A stretch of DNA of 64,000 nucleotides from Anabaena minutissima FACHB-250 (GCF_014697125.1 NZ_JACJRG010000022.1:39676-103675); one strand, 5' to 3'; counted from the stretch's first letter, positions 35,308 through 44,164 are shown. The notes: generated by a model not told the origin, from the sequence alone. Numbers and translations are program-made.

Positions 35308-36132
35308 ATGATGCTGACAGAAAAACTAGAGAAATTAAAATTATTATTTGCAGAGATGGAGCAGGCTTTGATTGCTTACTCTGGGGGTGTTGATAGCACT
35401 TTGGTAGCTAAGATTGCTTATGACGTTTTAGGCGATCGCGCTTTGGCTGTGACGGCTGTTTCACCTTCGCTGCTACCAGAAGAACTGGAGGATGCTGAAA
35501 TTCAAGCTGCAACTATTGGGATTGCTCACAAGATTATTCAGACTCATGAGATGGAAAATCCCAATTACACCGCTAACCCCGTTAACCGTTGTTATTTTTG
35601 CAAGAGTGAACTGCACGACAACCTCAAACCTTTGGCTTTAGAGTTAGGTTATCCCTATGTAATCGATGGTGTAAATGCTGATGATTTGCATGATTATCGC
35701 CCAGGGATTCAAGCTGCTAAAGAACGAGGTGCGCGATCGCCTTTAGCCGAAATTGGTGTGACTAAGTTAGAAGTCCGCCAACTTTCCCAGCAGCTTGGTT
35801 TACCTTGGTGGGATAAACCAGCCCAACCTTGTCTCAGTTCCCGTTTTCCCTACGGCGAGGAGATTACTGTAGCCAAGTTACAACGCGTCGGTAGAGCCGA
35901 AATTTACCTGCGAAAACTAGGTTGGCAGAATTTGCGCGTCCGTTCCGAAGGTGACACAGCACGGATTGAATTATCACCAGAAAAAATCAAAGATTTTGTC
36001 ATGTTGACAGACTTACAATCTGTAGTAACTACATTCCAAAACTTGGGTTTTATCTACGTCACCCTAGATTTAGAAGGTTATCGCAGTGGTAAGTTAAACC
36101 AAGTCCTCAAGACAGTGCTGAGTGCTGAGTAG
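35308..36132 (+). CDS. larE: LarE-type ATP-dependent sacrificial sulfur transferase
   Basis: A 274-residue PP-loop enzyme. LarE supplies sulfur for the nickel-pincer cofactor of lactate racemase. The ATP loop is AYSGGVDSTLVAK (25-30), RCYFCKSELHDN has C95 and C98, and PCLSSRFPYGEEIT has C175, equivalent to the sacrificial Cys of the Lactobacillus enzyme. With three Cys it could instead be of the Fe-S-dependent LarE class. LarB and LarC are not nearby. ATG 35308 is chosen; TTG 35296 is unlikely. The last residues, VLSAE, and the stop codon come from a heptad array. Confidence 0.88.
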   Translation: MMLTEKLEKLKLLFAEMEQALIAYSGGVDSTLVAKIAYDVLGDRALAVTAVSPSLLPEELEDAEIQAATIGIAHKIIQTHEMENPNYTANPVNRCYFCKSELHDNLKPLALELGYPYVIDGVNADDLHDYRPGIQAAKERGARSPLAEIGVTKLEVRQLSQQLGLPWWDKPAQPCLSSRFPYGEEITVAKLQRVGRAEIYLRKLGWQNLRVRSEGDTARIELSPEKIKDFVMLTDLQSVVTTFQNLGFIYVTLDLEGYRSGKLNQVLKTVLSAE

Positions 36133-36415
36133 TGAGTAATGAGTAATGAGTAGTGAGTGCTGAGTAGTGAGTGCTGAGTAGTGAGTAGTGAGTAGTGAGT
36201 AGTGAGTGCTGAGTAGTGAGTGCTGAGTAGTGAGTAGTGAGTAGTGAGTAGTGAGTGCTGAGTAGTGAGTGCTGAGTAGTGAGTAGTGAGTAGTGAGTAG
36301 TGAGTGGACATTGTATTTTTCTCCCCCTGCTTCCCCTGCTTCCCCTGCTTCCCCTGCTTTCTTTTCCCTATCACCTGTCACCTGTCACCTATCACCTGTC
36401 ACCTATCACCTAGAT
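36116..36415 (+). repeat. Long composite heptad array (GAGTAGT/GAGTGCT, CCCCTGCTT, CACCTGT)
   Basis: More than 25 units of GAGTAGT and GAGTGCT are followed by GGACATTGTATTTTTCTCCC, four CCCTGCTTC-type units and about seven CACCTGT/CACCTAT heptads. The array runs from the larE stop to the stop of the DUF4864 gene. The same order occurs at 18470-18597 in reverse orientation. Long open frames on the minus strand here are products of the repeat, not genes. Confidence 0.92.
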
Positions 36416-36772
36416 GATCTCCGCCTCCACAGAGACTAAAATACAACCATTAATCTTCCAGGTATCATCCGGTTGTTTTTCCATAAAATACAACGCTCGT
36501 AAGGGCATACCATCAGGTGCTAGTAGTAAAACTGGCTGAGTAATATTGTCTTGAATAGTAGTAATCTTCTCAAAAAATACCGAGCGAGGACGGTAAACAG
36601 CCGGATAACTTAAGCTCACCATCTGCATAAAATGGTCTGGGGTTTGGAATTGCTCTTTGATTCCAGGACTAGCAAGAGCGAAAGCAGCTTGAGCATCATC
36701 TTTTTGGAATGCGTCTAGTTGGCTTTCTATAACAGCGCGTATAGCAATAAAATCTTTATCGGTAGCTTCCAT
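36410..36772 (-). CDS. DUF4864-type small protein
   Basis: A 120-residue protein of unknown function with an NTF2-like look: AIRAVIESQLDAFQKDDAQAAFALASPGIKEQF, MVSLSYPAVYRPRSVFF and LRALYFMEKQPDDTWKINGCILV. This is the DUF4864 pattern. No signal peptide or catalytic motif is visible. It has the same orientation as the SGNH hydrolase gene 33 bases upstream, so the two may form an operon. Confidence 0.8.
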   Translation of the reverse strand: MEATDKDFIAIRAVIESQLDAFQKDDAQAAFALASPGIKEQFQTPDHFMQMVSLSYPAVYRPRSVFFEKITTIQDNITQPVLLLAPDGMPLRALYFMEKQPDDTWKINGCILVSVEAEII

Positions 36773-36805
36773 AAATCTGCTTGCGATCGCCTAGTAGTAG
36801 TATGC

Positions 36806-37966
36806 TCAATTTCTAGTTTGAGAAAGTTTGAATTCTACTTGCTGGAGAGCAAATCGCCAAATATCATAACCATCGGGTGACAGATGTATTCCATCTGTGG
36901 TTAAATCTGAACGCAAATTGCCATCAGCATCTGTAAACCAATTATGAATATTTAAGTAATTAACTCCTTCTTGTTTGGCAATCTGAGCAATTCTGGTGTT
37001 GAGATGACGAATACGGCTATTAGAAATTGTGGCTACATGAGCCGGTAGGATGGATTGAACAAAGATTTGAGCTTTGGGGTGATTTTTTCGTAAGCTACGC
37101 ATCATCCGGCGGTGATTTCGCAAGATGGTTTCGTCACTCGTACCTTTTCTTAAGTCATTAATCCCAGCCATGATGTAGATTGCATCAGGACGGGTTTGTG
37201 CAAAGGTGGCTAATCGTGTCGCCATACCACCAGATGTATCTCCAGATATGCCCTGATTCAGCCATAATTTACCCGTAGGCAGGTTTTGTCTAGGAAACCA
37301 CAGACTTAAGGAATCACCAACTAAGATACTAAGACGGTTTTTACCTTGACCTTGGGCGATCGCTTTTGCTTCTAAAGCTAATAAACTTTTCCAGTCTTCA
37401 TAAGTCAGTTGCTGTTTTCCCCTTGACTCCCCTAATCCTTGGAAGTTATCAATATCTGTACGGGTGTAAATCTGACCTGTTTTTAGTGCTGCTAATCTTT
37501 GATAGTACAGTTGATTGCCAGAATTTAATAGCGCATTTGTCGGCTGATTACTAGGATTGAATAATGACTCTATTGATATTGGTACTTCTTGATTGGTAAA
37601 TTGCGGTGAGGTAACATCCCCAGTAGAAAGTTTTTTTTCACTCGCCCTTGGTTCTGAAGCCTCTGAAGATGCTAAAAGTTGGCTACTTAATTCTGGTAAA
37701 GAAAGGTTAAACTGCTCTAGAAAAAACTTTTTCCCTAATGGTGGGTGTAGATTTTCTCCAGGCTGCGGCACTTGGCTACTAAATTCTGGTGTTGATATGT
37801 CACGCTTGAGGAGATGTTTGTCATCTGCTATTGTCTGCGAGTCTTGTTTTGCATTCCACTGAGAGCTATGCTTTTCTGGCAATAAAATTGACATCTCGGG
37901 AATAGCTGATGCTGGTATTGCCAATCCTGTTAACAAGCCTGCTGCCAACAGATAAGAATCCCTCAT
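36806..37966 (-). CDS. Secreted SGNH/GDSL hydrolase
   Basis: A 386-residue exported esterase or lipase-like enzyme. The N-terminal 22 residues (LLAAGLLTGLAIPASA) are a signal peptide. Residues 25-180 are a low-complexity region. The catalytic domain starts near 208 with VGDSLSLWFP (nucleophile Ser), then NQGISGDTSGG (oxyanion Gly), AGINDLRKG (oxyanion Asn) and LTTDGIHLSPDGY (Asp and His). All four SGNH blocks are therefore present. Substrate unknown; cell-wall or exopolysaccharide deacetylation is one possibility. It lies upstream of the DUF4864 gene. Confidence 0.88.
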   Translation of the reverse strand: MRDSYLLAAGLLTGLAIPASAIPEMSILLPEKHSSQWNAKQDSQTIADDKHLLKRDISTPEFSSQVPQPGENLHPPLGKKFFLEQFNLSLPELSSQLLASSEASEPRASEKKLSTGDVTSPQFTNQEVPISIESLFNPSNQPTNALLNSGNQLYYQRLAALKTGQIYTRTDIDNFQGLGESRGKQQLTYEDWKSLLALEAKAIAQGQGKNRLSILVGDSLSLWFPRQNLPTGKLWLNQGISGDTSGGMATRLATFAQTRPDAIYIMAGINDLRKGTSDETILRNHRRMMRSLRKNHPKAQIFVQSILPAHVATISNSRIRHLNTRIAQIAKQEGVNYLNIHNWFTDADGNLRSDLTTDGIHLSPDGYDIWRFALQQVEFKLSQTRN

Positions 37967-38557
37967 CGCGTTTTTTCTCCTCTAATTACTGCTTTTCCTG
38001 TTGACGGCGTTAGTTGTCCCTATTCAGGAAAATTTACGGTGGTTAAAATATCATTCTTATGTACAACGTATATTTCTGTAAACTGGGTTAACAATATTAT
38101 CTTTGACAATTTACAAATTCTTTAAAGCATATCTTTTCCAGTATATGGATCAGAAAAAGCTAAAGGACAGGGGACAGGGAAGAAGAGATATGAGATGTAC
38201 GGAGTTTTTTGAGAAATCAAATAGGAATTCCATCTATCAATTTAAGGAAATGGCATTGATAGTAGTTAGAACTTACGCAAAATACCTCTCAAACTCGCAT
38301 TCCTCCGTATACTCGGTGTCTCTGTGGTTCGGTTTTCCGTTACCCGTGTGTAAATTCTACTAGTATAAATACTTGTCATAATATTTCCCGCCCAAACTAC
38401 TTCTTTTACTAGTATCAAATACTACTATGCGCCGCTTTTTTTACATTAAAACATTTATTTATGTGTTCTGATACATTTAAATTCAATTCTATTTATGAAT
38501 AAGCTAGTAAGAAGTGCTAAAATTTAGGCGAAGTAACTGATTTTTCCCTGTAATTTT
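37967..38557. other. Long gap with repeat remnants
   Basis: No convincing gene in 591 bases. At 38161-38181 there are AGGACAGGGGACAGGGA heptads. At 38269-38279 is GAACTTACGCA, a sequence common at the ends of small Nostoc elements and also present at 32156-32166 as GGACTTACGCA. At 38320-38330 there is TCTCTGTGGTTC, similar to the repeat at 49639. The region looks like a graveyard of small elements. Confidence 0.55.
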
Positions 38558-38752
38558 GTGGCTAGAGCTAGTACAGCAATTGGAGTCAGTCCAATCATTA
38601 AAGAAACGGTGCAAAAACAAGCACATTCTACCCGTTTAACGCTAAAAGAGGTAATTCTCATGGGAATGTTAGCGATAGATAAGCTTGATGATCAAAGTCG
38701 TCAAGAATTAGCGGATCAAGTTCATCAGATGCAAGTAAACGGTGAAATCTGA
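38558..38752 (+). CDS. Small helical protein, possible DNA-binding antitoxin-like
   Basis: A 64-residue protein starting at GTG 38558, with residues ARASTAIGVSPIIKETVQKQAHSTRLTLKEVILMGMLAIDKLDD. A short strand followed by two helices would fit a ribbon-helix-helix protein, but no signature is decisive. No toxin gene lies next to it. The ribosome-binding site is weak. It is followed by a DNA methyltransferase gene on the other strand. Confidence 0.5.
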   Translation: MARASTAIGVSPIIKETVQKQAHSTRLTLKEVILMGMLAIDKLDDQSRQELADQVHQMQVNGEI

Positions 38753-38819
38753 ATCTGCTTTTTAGAGTTAATAGTCTAAATTCCACAGTCAATCAACTCT
38801 ATTTCCTAGTGACTATTAA

Positions 38820-39695
38820 CTAATCATCAAATCGATAACGACTTCCCATAACATAATCCTCATTAATTTCACATGAAATCCATCGACGCTGCAAAGTTTC
38901 AGCAACAAAACCAGTAGTGTTAGAACCTGCAAAGGGATCTAGGACTATATCACCTTCATCAGTCAAAAACTTGATGAAGAATTCAGCGAATCCTTGCGGG
39001 AATCTTGCTGGATGAGGTCTAATCCCGGCTGCTTTGCAGCGTCGTAAATAAGCACTGTTAGATTCAGTGTTCGCAATTTCTAGCAAATTTGGCGGAATTG
39101 CGCCTTGGTTATCTTTTTGAAATTTATCAGAAATATCATGTCCACTAGGACGAATTTGAGGTTTATAGCCATTTTTTAGTAAGCGTTTCATACTCTGGCT
39201 ATATGGCTTTAAAATTTTTCTATTATCTGCTTTGGGGTTGGGTATTTTTGACAACCACCAAACTATATTTACTGCATCTTTGACACGAATTCTTCTGATT
39301 GTCACCCATTCGGCTGGGGTAGGTAGTCGTGCTGGATTATAATGGTATAATTCTTGCGCCAGAAAAAAGCCGACTTCTTTGCAGAGTTTGACTAATAGTT
39401 CATACTGGTAGATACTCCGTATAGGATTACCAGGAAGATAAGCACCGCCTAAATCTAAAACAAATGAGCCATTTTCTGCTAACACTCTTTTAAATTCGTA
39501 GGCGAAGGGTAAAAACCATTCGATATATTTTTCTGAACTTTCGTTACCGTATTCTTTTTTGCGCGTTAAAGCAAATGGTGGTGAAGTTAGGATTAAGTTA
39601 ACACTGTTGTCTGGGATGCTGGTAATAATCTCCAGACTGTCACCTAAATATGCTTTCCCGTGCTGTTGCGTGTAATAAGGTGTAAGGTTGATGAT
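38820..39695 (-). pseudogene. Beta-class DNA methyltransferase frame lacking a canonical start codon
   Basis: The frame encodes a site-specific DNA amino-methyltransferase. The motif order is that of the beta class: KAYLGDSLEIITSIPDNSVN, catalytic LILTSPPFALTRKK, a recognition region, and then the AdoMet-binding LDPFAGSNTTGFVAETLQ near the C-terminus. TSPPF suggests an N4-cytosine or N6-adenine enzyme. The frame is open from 39743 to the stop at 38820, but there is no ATG, GTG or TTG upstream of the catalytic motif; the first in-frame GTG (39485) falls after it. An ATC-ATC-AAC at 39695-39687 is where a start would fit (291 residues), so ATG may have mutated. No restriction enzyme gene is adjacent. 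Confidence 0.75.
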
Positions 39696-39757
39696 TGTTG
39701 TGGTTATTGTTGGCTGTGAGGTGAAGCAGATTTTAAAGAGTCTTTATGGCTGAAGGA

Positions 39758-40198
39758 CTACCACTTTTTGTAAGGTAAAAATTTACCGGACATTGTGATT
39801 TTAACGCGATCGCCTTTGGGATCTGCTTCTTTCTCTACATCTAAGGTGAAGTCAATCGCACTCATAATTCCATCGCCAAACTTTTCTTGAATGACTTCCT
39901 TAATTGGAAAGCCGTAGACTTGCATAATCTCATAGAAGCGGTAAATCAGTGGATCAGTAGGAACAACAGGCCCCAACCCCTTGACTGGGTATGCAGTCAA
40001 ATCTTGAATATAGATAGGAGCTAAATCTAATGCGTCTATCAGTAACCTAGCCTCTTCCTCAGAAGCACTAGCTTGACGGTAGAATACAGCAGCAATCCAT
40101 ACTTCATCCCGTCCGAGAATTTTTTCTAAATCTGCAAAACTGAGTCCTTTCTCTTTCTTCGCTTCGAGTAAAATTTCCGTAATTTCGGGGAGAGACAT
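39758..40198 (-). CDS. cynS: Cyanate hydratase (cyanase)
   Basis: A 146-residue enzyme that breaks cyanate and bicarbonate down to ammonia and CO2. The catalytic triad is R87 and E90 in PLIYRFYEIMQVYG, and S113 in GDGIMSAIDFTLDVEKE. The N-terminal helix-turn-helix-like region (GLSFADLEKILGRDEVWIAAVFYRQASAS) and the end SGKFLPYKKW are typical. Length as expected. Cyanase lets cyanobacteria use cyanate as nitrogen source; it is usually near cynABD transporter genes, which are not seen here. Confidence 0.96.
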   Translation of the reverse strand: MSLPEITEILLEAKKEKGLSFADLEKILGRDEVWIAAVFYRQASASEEEARLLIDALDLAPIYIQDLTAYPVKGLGPVVPTDPLIYRFYEIMQVYGFPIKEVIQEKFGDGIMSAIDFTLDVEKEADPKGDRVKITMSGKFLPYKKW

Positions 40199-40312
40199 CT
40201 GATTGAGTGAATTAACTTTGCCAGAAGAAATTTTACCATCTTATCCGGTTGGGAGAAAAGCAGATTCGCAAATGGGCGCGAGTATCAATTCTCCCAATGA
40301 TCCTATTGGTAG

Positions 40313-40834
40313 TTAAGCATGAGATTTTGGCAGTTGAGCAAACTTTTCTGGATATATTGTGACTGTCAAATCTTGATCTTCACGATTAGCGAGCGATCGC
40401 TTCACGTCACCCAGGTAAAGTGGTATAGAAAGACCTTGTTCTGGGTGGATAATGGTACGCGCCCGAACTGTTAGCTGATTATCTCCCTGTCTACCCGAAC
40501 GACCAAAAGAATAGAGGTTACTCGCAGCTTGAAGTAGTGTAGCTTCTACTTCGTCAGGTGAAAGCTGGGGTGATATGGCGATTACTGCTTGGTTTGAACC
40601 ATTATCATAAACTAGGGTGTATTTGGCTGCACCTGGAATAACGGTACGACTCAAAGGTACTATTGACAGTGAAAATAAACCAACAGTCAGCACCAACATA
40701 AAGCCAGTTATACCTACTAGCCGAAAGCGGATACCCCATTTAAACAGAAAAGCCAGTATTGCCAAAACAGCAAATACCAGCGTGGCAATACCCGACCATT
40801 GAGTATATTGAAGAAATTCAGCTGTTGTAAGCAT
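40313..40834 (-). CDS. ycf51: Ycf51-family membrane protein
   Basis: A 173-residue protein with two N-terminal membrane spans (about 13-32, GIATLVFAVLAILAFLFKWG, and 36-58, FRLVGITGFMLVLTVGLFSLSIV) and a soluble C-terminal domain (YTLVYDNGSNQAVIAISPQLSPDEVEATLLQAASNLYSFGR...). The pattern matches the Ycf51 family (DUF2518) of cyanobacteria and algal plastids. Function unknown. The name is from recall of the family pattern, without a search. It is a single gene upstream of cynS. Confidence 0.75.
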   Translation of the reverse strand: MLTTAEFLQYTQWSGIATLVFAVLAILAFLFKWGIRFRLVGITGFMLVLTVGLFSLSIVPLSRTVIPGAAKYTLVYDNGSNQAVIAISPQLSPDEVEATLLQAASNLYSFGRSGRQGDNQLTVRARTIIHPEQGLSIPLYLGDVKRSLANREDQDLTVTIYPEKFAQLPKSHA

Positions 40835-40891
40835 ACAAATTGGCTACTTGGGTGTTTTTCCGTTCATGATTGACACACCTATTTTACCGAT

Positions 40892-40916
40892 AGACGCTAC
40901 ACTACAGTGTCTCTAC
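40892..40916. repeat. Diverged palindrome of the GTAGAGA...TCTCTAC family
   Basis: AGACGCTACAC and GTGTCTCT form an imperfect inverted repeat, ending in TCTCTACTG. It resembles the palindromes at 1133 and 48170. A single arm CACCACAGAGACACAGAG also lies at 40971-40988, related to the repeat at 49639-49693. Confidence 0.45.
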
Positions 40917-41034
40917 TGTTAGCAGACAAATTCCTTTCTCTGGGTTTTTGGGTTAAAAAGGTAATTTTTTCACCACAGAGACACAGAGAAGAAATTAGTC
41001 TTCTCTACTAAAATTAGTATCCCGGCTGCTTTTT

Positions 41035-41421
41035 TCAATATTGTCGGCAAGTAATTGATTGATGTCCCGCATCAGAGATATAAATATTTATCCAAAAGTC
41101 TGCTGGACATTTTTCTAGAGAATTACCTATTCTAATTTGCATATCTTCTGCTAGTTGGCAACGCTGAAATTGACCTTTTTCATCAAAATATATATAATTT
41201 TGGGCTTTACATGGGAAAGTAGATAATCCTGAAGCCGAAGATAGTTGTAATGTTGTATTTTGGTTAATAATACAGGTATGTAAAGAACCATTAGAATAAC
41301 GATTAATAGTACCATTTTCACAGCTAATAGCGGCTTTACCCGGTGGAGAAATAGCAAAATTCAGCCCAAATATGCTTAATGAAGATAGTAATATTAGAAA
41401 ATTTGAATGGGGAATTTTCAT
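41035..41421 (-). CDS. Small secreted protein, unknown function
   Basis: A 128-residue protein with an N-terminal signal peptide (NFLILLSSLSIFGLNFAISPPGKA, cleavage after about residue 30). The mature part has six Cys in pairs (SCENG, HTCIIN, FPCKAQN, RCQLAE, KCPADF, TCRQY), so a disulfide-linked fold outside the cytosol is likely. No family recognised. The upstream terminator at 41466 separates it from the neighbouring gene. Confidence 0.7.
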   Translation of the reverse strand: MKIPHSNFLILLSSLSIFGLNFAISPPGKAAISCENGTINRYSNGSLHTCIINQNTTLQLSSASGLSTFPCKAQNYIYFDEKGQFQRCQLAEDMQIRIGNSLEKCPADFWINIYISDAGHQSITCRQY

Positions 41422-41465
41422 GGAAGTAGATGCCGATTCATTAACAAAAAATAGACATAAAAAAT

Positions 41466-41485
41466 GGCATCTTAAAAAAGATGCC
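41466..41485 (-). terminator. Rho-independent terminator
   Basis: On the minus strand GGCATCTT-TTTT-AAGATGCC forms an 8-bp stem with a 4-base loop, followed by ATTTTTTATG. It lies downstream of the O-antigen-ligase-like gene that ends at 41688. It is the clearest intrinsic terminator in the window. Confidence 0.75.
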
Positions 41486-41687
41486 CGTTATGCAGGAAAA
41501 CCCCCAAAAGGCTTTCCCTACACCTTCCCAACAATCAGCAACAGTGACTAATTTATGTTAGCCACACTCACAGTCACAAACGTGAATGTAATCATCTTAT
41601 TAACTACAACCTATGAATAACCGCAGTGTAACCACGGAAAATTAACTGCGGTGATTAATTTATTTAGTAGTTAAACTTACTACTTAG

Positions 41688-43019
41688 TTAATCTTGATTG
41701 TTTGTCAGTTTATGATGAGCTTGATTGGAGTGATATACAGTGCCGCAAATAGCTGCCATCAATAACCAGGAGATGGTATTTAATCTAAAGTCAAACAGAG
41801 TAACATCAACAGTGTTAAATAGCAACCATTCCACAAAAATTACAAGATAACTAAAAAAGATTAATCTATTTTCTAAAGCTAGAAGATGAGATTTTTGTAA
41901 AAGTTGGATACCTGTAAACAATATCCAACCAAGTAAACCACAAAATAATAAAGTGCTTGGTAATCCAGTTTCCGCAGATAGCATCAAAAACAAATTATGG
42001 GGATGACCCAAATCAATGTTCATGTGGGCTTTATAGAGGGCTGTAAAATTACGCAATCCCCATCCTGTCCAGGGATCTTGCTGAGTCAAAGACCAGGCAA
42101 ACTCCCATTGGGTTTTTCGCATTAAGGCGACTGGTCTATCTGGATATAAATTATCGTTTAACCTTGCCCAAAAGAAGGAGGGAACGATGCGGCGAAAGAT
42201 TTGAGCTATGGGGTTAGGAGCAAAAGCTGCCAACAAAACACTAGCAACGACTCCAGACACAGCAACTACCAGCAACCGCCAACCTTGATAAAGTGCAAAA
42301 GCTAAACAGGCAATAATTGCGATCGCCCATCCATTGCGCGAGTTAGTCAAAATTAAGGCGGCGAAGTCGGCAATTAATATGATAGGGAGTAGGGAGTAGA
42401 GATTAGGGCGTGAGGATTTATTTTTTTTCCTGATACCCAGTCCCCGTTCCAGCCACAAACCTAATCCTAGGGTGAAGACAATTGCTAAATATGCCGCAAA
42501 AAGATTGGCGTGCATGAAAATGGCTGACATTCGGCCTGGGGGAATTCCGCCGGGTGCGATCGCTACATCGACTAAAACCCACAAAACCTGTAACTGTAAT
42601 GTCCAGCCAAAAAACAACTGTCCAAAACCCATAATTACAACTGGTACAGAACCAATCACAAAAATCTCAGCTATGCGTCTTAATTGAGCGATGCTTTGAA
42701 TTAGTGCGGTCAAACCAGAAAACAGCCATAAAAATGGCAATAAATTAAATAAGCCGACAAAAGCGGCCGTTTTATCTAGGGCAAAACTAGCAGATATAAA
42801 CAATAAGACACTGAATACACCAAACCCACGATTAATGGGAATGCGAATAATCGTGCGGTATTGCTTAATCCAAGTAAGCAGTGAGGCCACAGCTATAGCC
42901 ACAAATCCCAAAAAGGGACTTAGTGGGAATATTAGTAGACCGATTTGCAGGCAATTCCAAGGTAACTGCAAATTCGGGTTGAGATGATAAACAGCTGACT
43001 TCAAGCTATCTCCCAACAT
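41688..43019 (-). CDS. O-antigen ligase-family membrane protein
   Basis: A 443-residue polytopic membrane protein with about ten spans. The Wzy_C-type region has WTGWGLRNFTALYKAHMNIDLGHPHNLFLMLSAETG, where HPHN is the conserved His motif. Cyanobacterial members include IctB, once proposed in inorganic carbon uptake, but this N-terminus is unlike IctB. A role in sugar polymer ligation is inference. Its start overlaps the preceding YaaW-like gene by 19 bases, which suggests co-expression of two unrelated membrane-associated proteins. Confidence 0.8.
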   Translation of the reverse strand: MLGDSLKSAVYHLNPNLQLPWNCLQIGLLIFPLSPFLGFVAIAVASLLTWIKQYRTIIRIPINRGFGVFSVLLFISASFALDKTAAFVGLFNLLPFLWLFSGLTALIQSIAQLRRIAEIFVIGSVPVVIMGFGQLFFGWTLQLQVLWVLVDVAIAPGGIPPGRMSAIFMHANLFAAYLAIVFTLGLGLWLERGLGIRKKNKSSRPNLYSLLPIILIADFAALILTNSRNGWAIAIIACLAFALYQGWRLLVVAVSGVVASVLLAAFAPNPIAQIFRRIVPSFFWARLNDNLYPDRPVALMRKTQWEFAWSLTQQDPWTGWGLRNFTALYKAHMNIDLGHPHNLFLMLSAETGLPSTLLFCGLLGWILFTGIQLLQKSHLLALENRLIFFSYLVIFVEWLLFNTVDVTLFDFRLNTISWLLMAAICGTVYHSNQAHHKLTNNQD

Positions 43020-43843
43020 TCGCTACGGGTGAGACGGATTTGTGCCAAAGCAAACACAGTGGGGATGATCCGACCGTAATTAGTCGTAATCATTCTCCAA
43101 CCTAAGTCTGCAAAAAACCATGCCCACATCATTGGCCCCACGACGGAGAATATACCGCGAACGGCTGTATATCGAGCTGCACTCAAGGTCATACCTCGCC
43201 GTGCCATTTGTAAAGTCACATAACTTTGAAACTGTGTTTTTGCTGCTTGAGAGCCTGCAACTACAGCATTTTTGGCTACTTCATATGTTGCAAAGTGGAG
43301 AGCAAATTGACGGGCAATTTGTTGTAAAAGCAATGGTTTAACGATGGATGTGACAGCCAAGGCACTACCACCCTTAAACAACAAGCTCAAGGGGTCATGT
43401 TGTAATAAAGGTGGTAAGGGTTCTGTCATATCTGACTTCACCATCTGATTCTGCAATTGAAAAGTCAATTTTTGCTTTTCATTTTCTGGTAATTTTTTCC
43501 AAACTTGTCCCAGCAGATACAAAAATACTTCTGCTTCTAAATCAATGGTTGTTAAATCTTGAGAATAGGGAATTTTTAAATACTTACAGACTTGAATCAG
43601 TGCTTGACGATAAGTCATCTGTTCTGTTTGTCCCCGTAAGACCGTCATCCCATCGGCGGCTAAAAAGCGAAAACGGCTTTCTAATGAGTCTAGCCAAGCT
43701 TGATGGTTCTGGCTTTGGACTTCGATGGGTTCAGGCGTATGAACATAATCTAAAGGATTAAACTTACGGCTAAACAGAATTGCGGTTAAATCTTGCAATT
43801 CATCTTCGGTTGCTAACTCTAACGCCGCCCTCAGCTCATCCAA
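43001..43843 (-). CDS. YaaW-family-like protein
   Basis: A 280-residue protein. The N-terminus MDELRAALELATEDELQDLTAILFSRKFNPLDY and the central region LIQVCKYLKIPY...ETEVFLYLLGQVW-like helices fit the YaaW pattern (ubiquinol-cytochrome-c-chaperone-like fold). The C-terminal half has glycine/alanine-rich helices (FKGGSALAVTSIVKPLLLQQIARQF) and a possible membrane segment (VVGPMMWAWFFADLGW). The biochemical role of the family is unknown. It overlaps the following membrane protein gene by 19 bases. Confidence 0.7.
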   Translation of the reverse strand: MDELRAALELATEDELQDLTAILFSRKFNPLDYVHTPEPIEVQSQNHQAWLDSLESRFRFLAADGMTVLRGQTEQMTYRQALIQVCKYLKIPYSQDLTTIDLEAEVFLYLLGQVWKKLPENEKQKLTFQLQNQMVKSDMTEPLPPLLQHDPLSLLFKGGSALAVTSIVKPLLLQQIARQFALHFATYEVAKNAVVAGSQAAKTQFQSYVTLQMARRGMTLSAARYTAVRGIFSVVGPMMWAWFFADLGWRMITTNYGRIIPTVFALAQIRLTRSECWEIA

Positions 43844-44161
43844 TTTCCCTTCCTCCTTTTCATACAGCGTATCTGTAACCTATTCTACTATTAGCTTTTG
43901 GTAGTCAATAGTAGTTTTTTGTACAAGTGCTAATGACTTCTGCTGACAAATTAGGCATATTTTAACGGTAAATCTCTTTATACCCACAGACTAAACCTTT
44001 TAACCGAAATTGGTGTAATTGATCAATCTAAGCGACATTTTATTTTACTGCAACGCACTATTTATTTTGGTGCGTTGCTTTGTGCTGTAGAACAATCTAA
44101 AAGTTTAATATTGTCTAGTAGTCTTTCAAAATTTTTAATTTTTAATTCGGAGCGAAGCGAC
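43844..44161. other. Gap with a 9-bp hairpin between divergent genes
   Basis: No gene was found in these 318 bases. At 44050-44078 GCAACGCAC pairs with GTGCGTTGC around an 11-base loop. At 44136-44164 is a repeat element that provides the start of the next gene. The hairpin would be in its 5' untranslated region. Confidence 0.5.
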
Positions 44162-44164
44162 GTG
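44136..44164 (+). promoter_or_regulatory. Repeat element carrying ribosome-binding site and GTG start
   Basis: AATTTTTAATTCGGAGCGAA is followed by GCGACGTGAC. CGGAG is positioned as ribosome-binding site, about 10 bases before the GTG start at 44162. The same element, with one base changed in GGAGCG(A/T)AGCGACGTGAC, provides the start of the hydrolase gene at 55924. Confidence 0.65.

Noticed and set aside
36116..36306. CRISPR-like repeat array
   Set aside because: The units are 7 bp with no unique spacers, so it is a tandem heptad array and not CRISPR.
36078..36381. Two overlapping minus-strand open frames of 95-98 codons with HYSLLTT-type repeats
   Set aside because: They are translations of the heptad array; 7-bp units without stops stay open in all frames. 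No ribosome-binding site or homology-like features.
38103..38363. 86-codon + strand open frame
   Set aside because: It runs over CAGGGGACAGGG heptads and a GAACTTACGCA repeat remnant, has no ribosome-binding site and no protein-like pattern.
41482..41560. Short + strand frame MQENPQKAFPTPSQQ...
   Set aside because: Only 23 codons, no ribosome-binding site, next to a terminator on the other strand.
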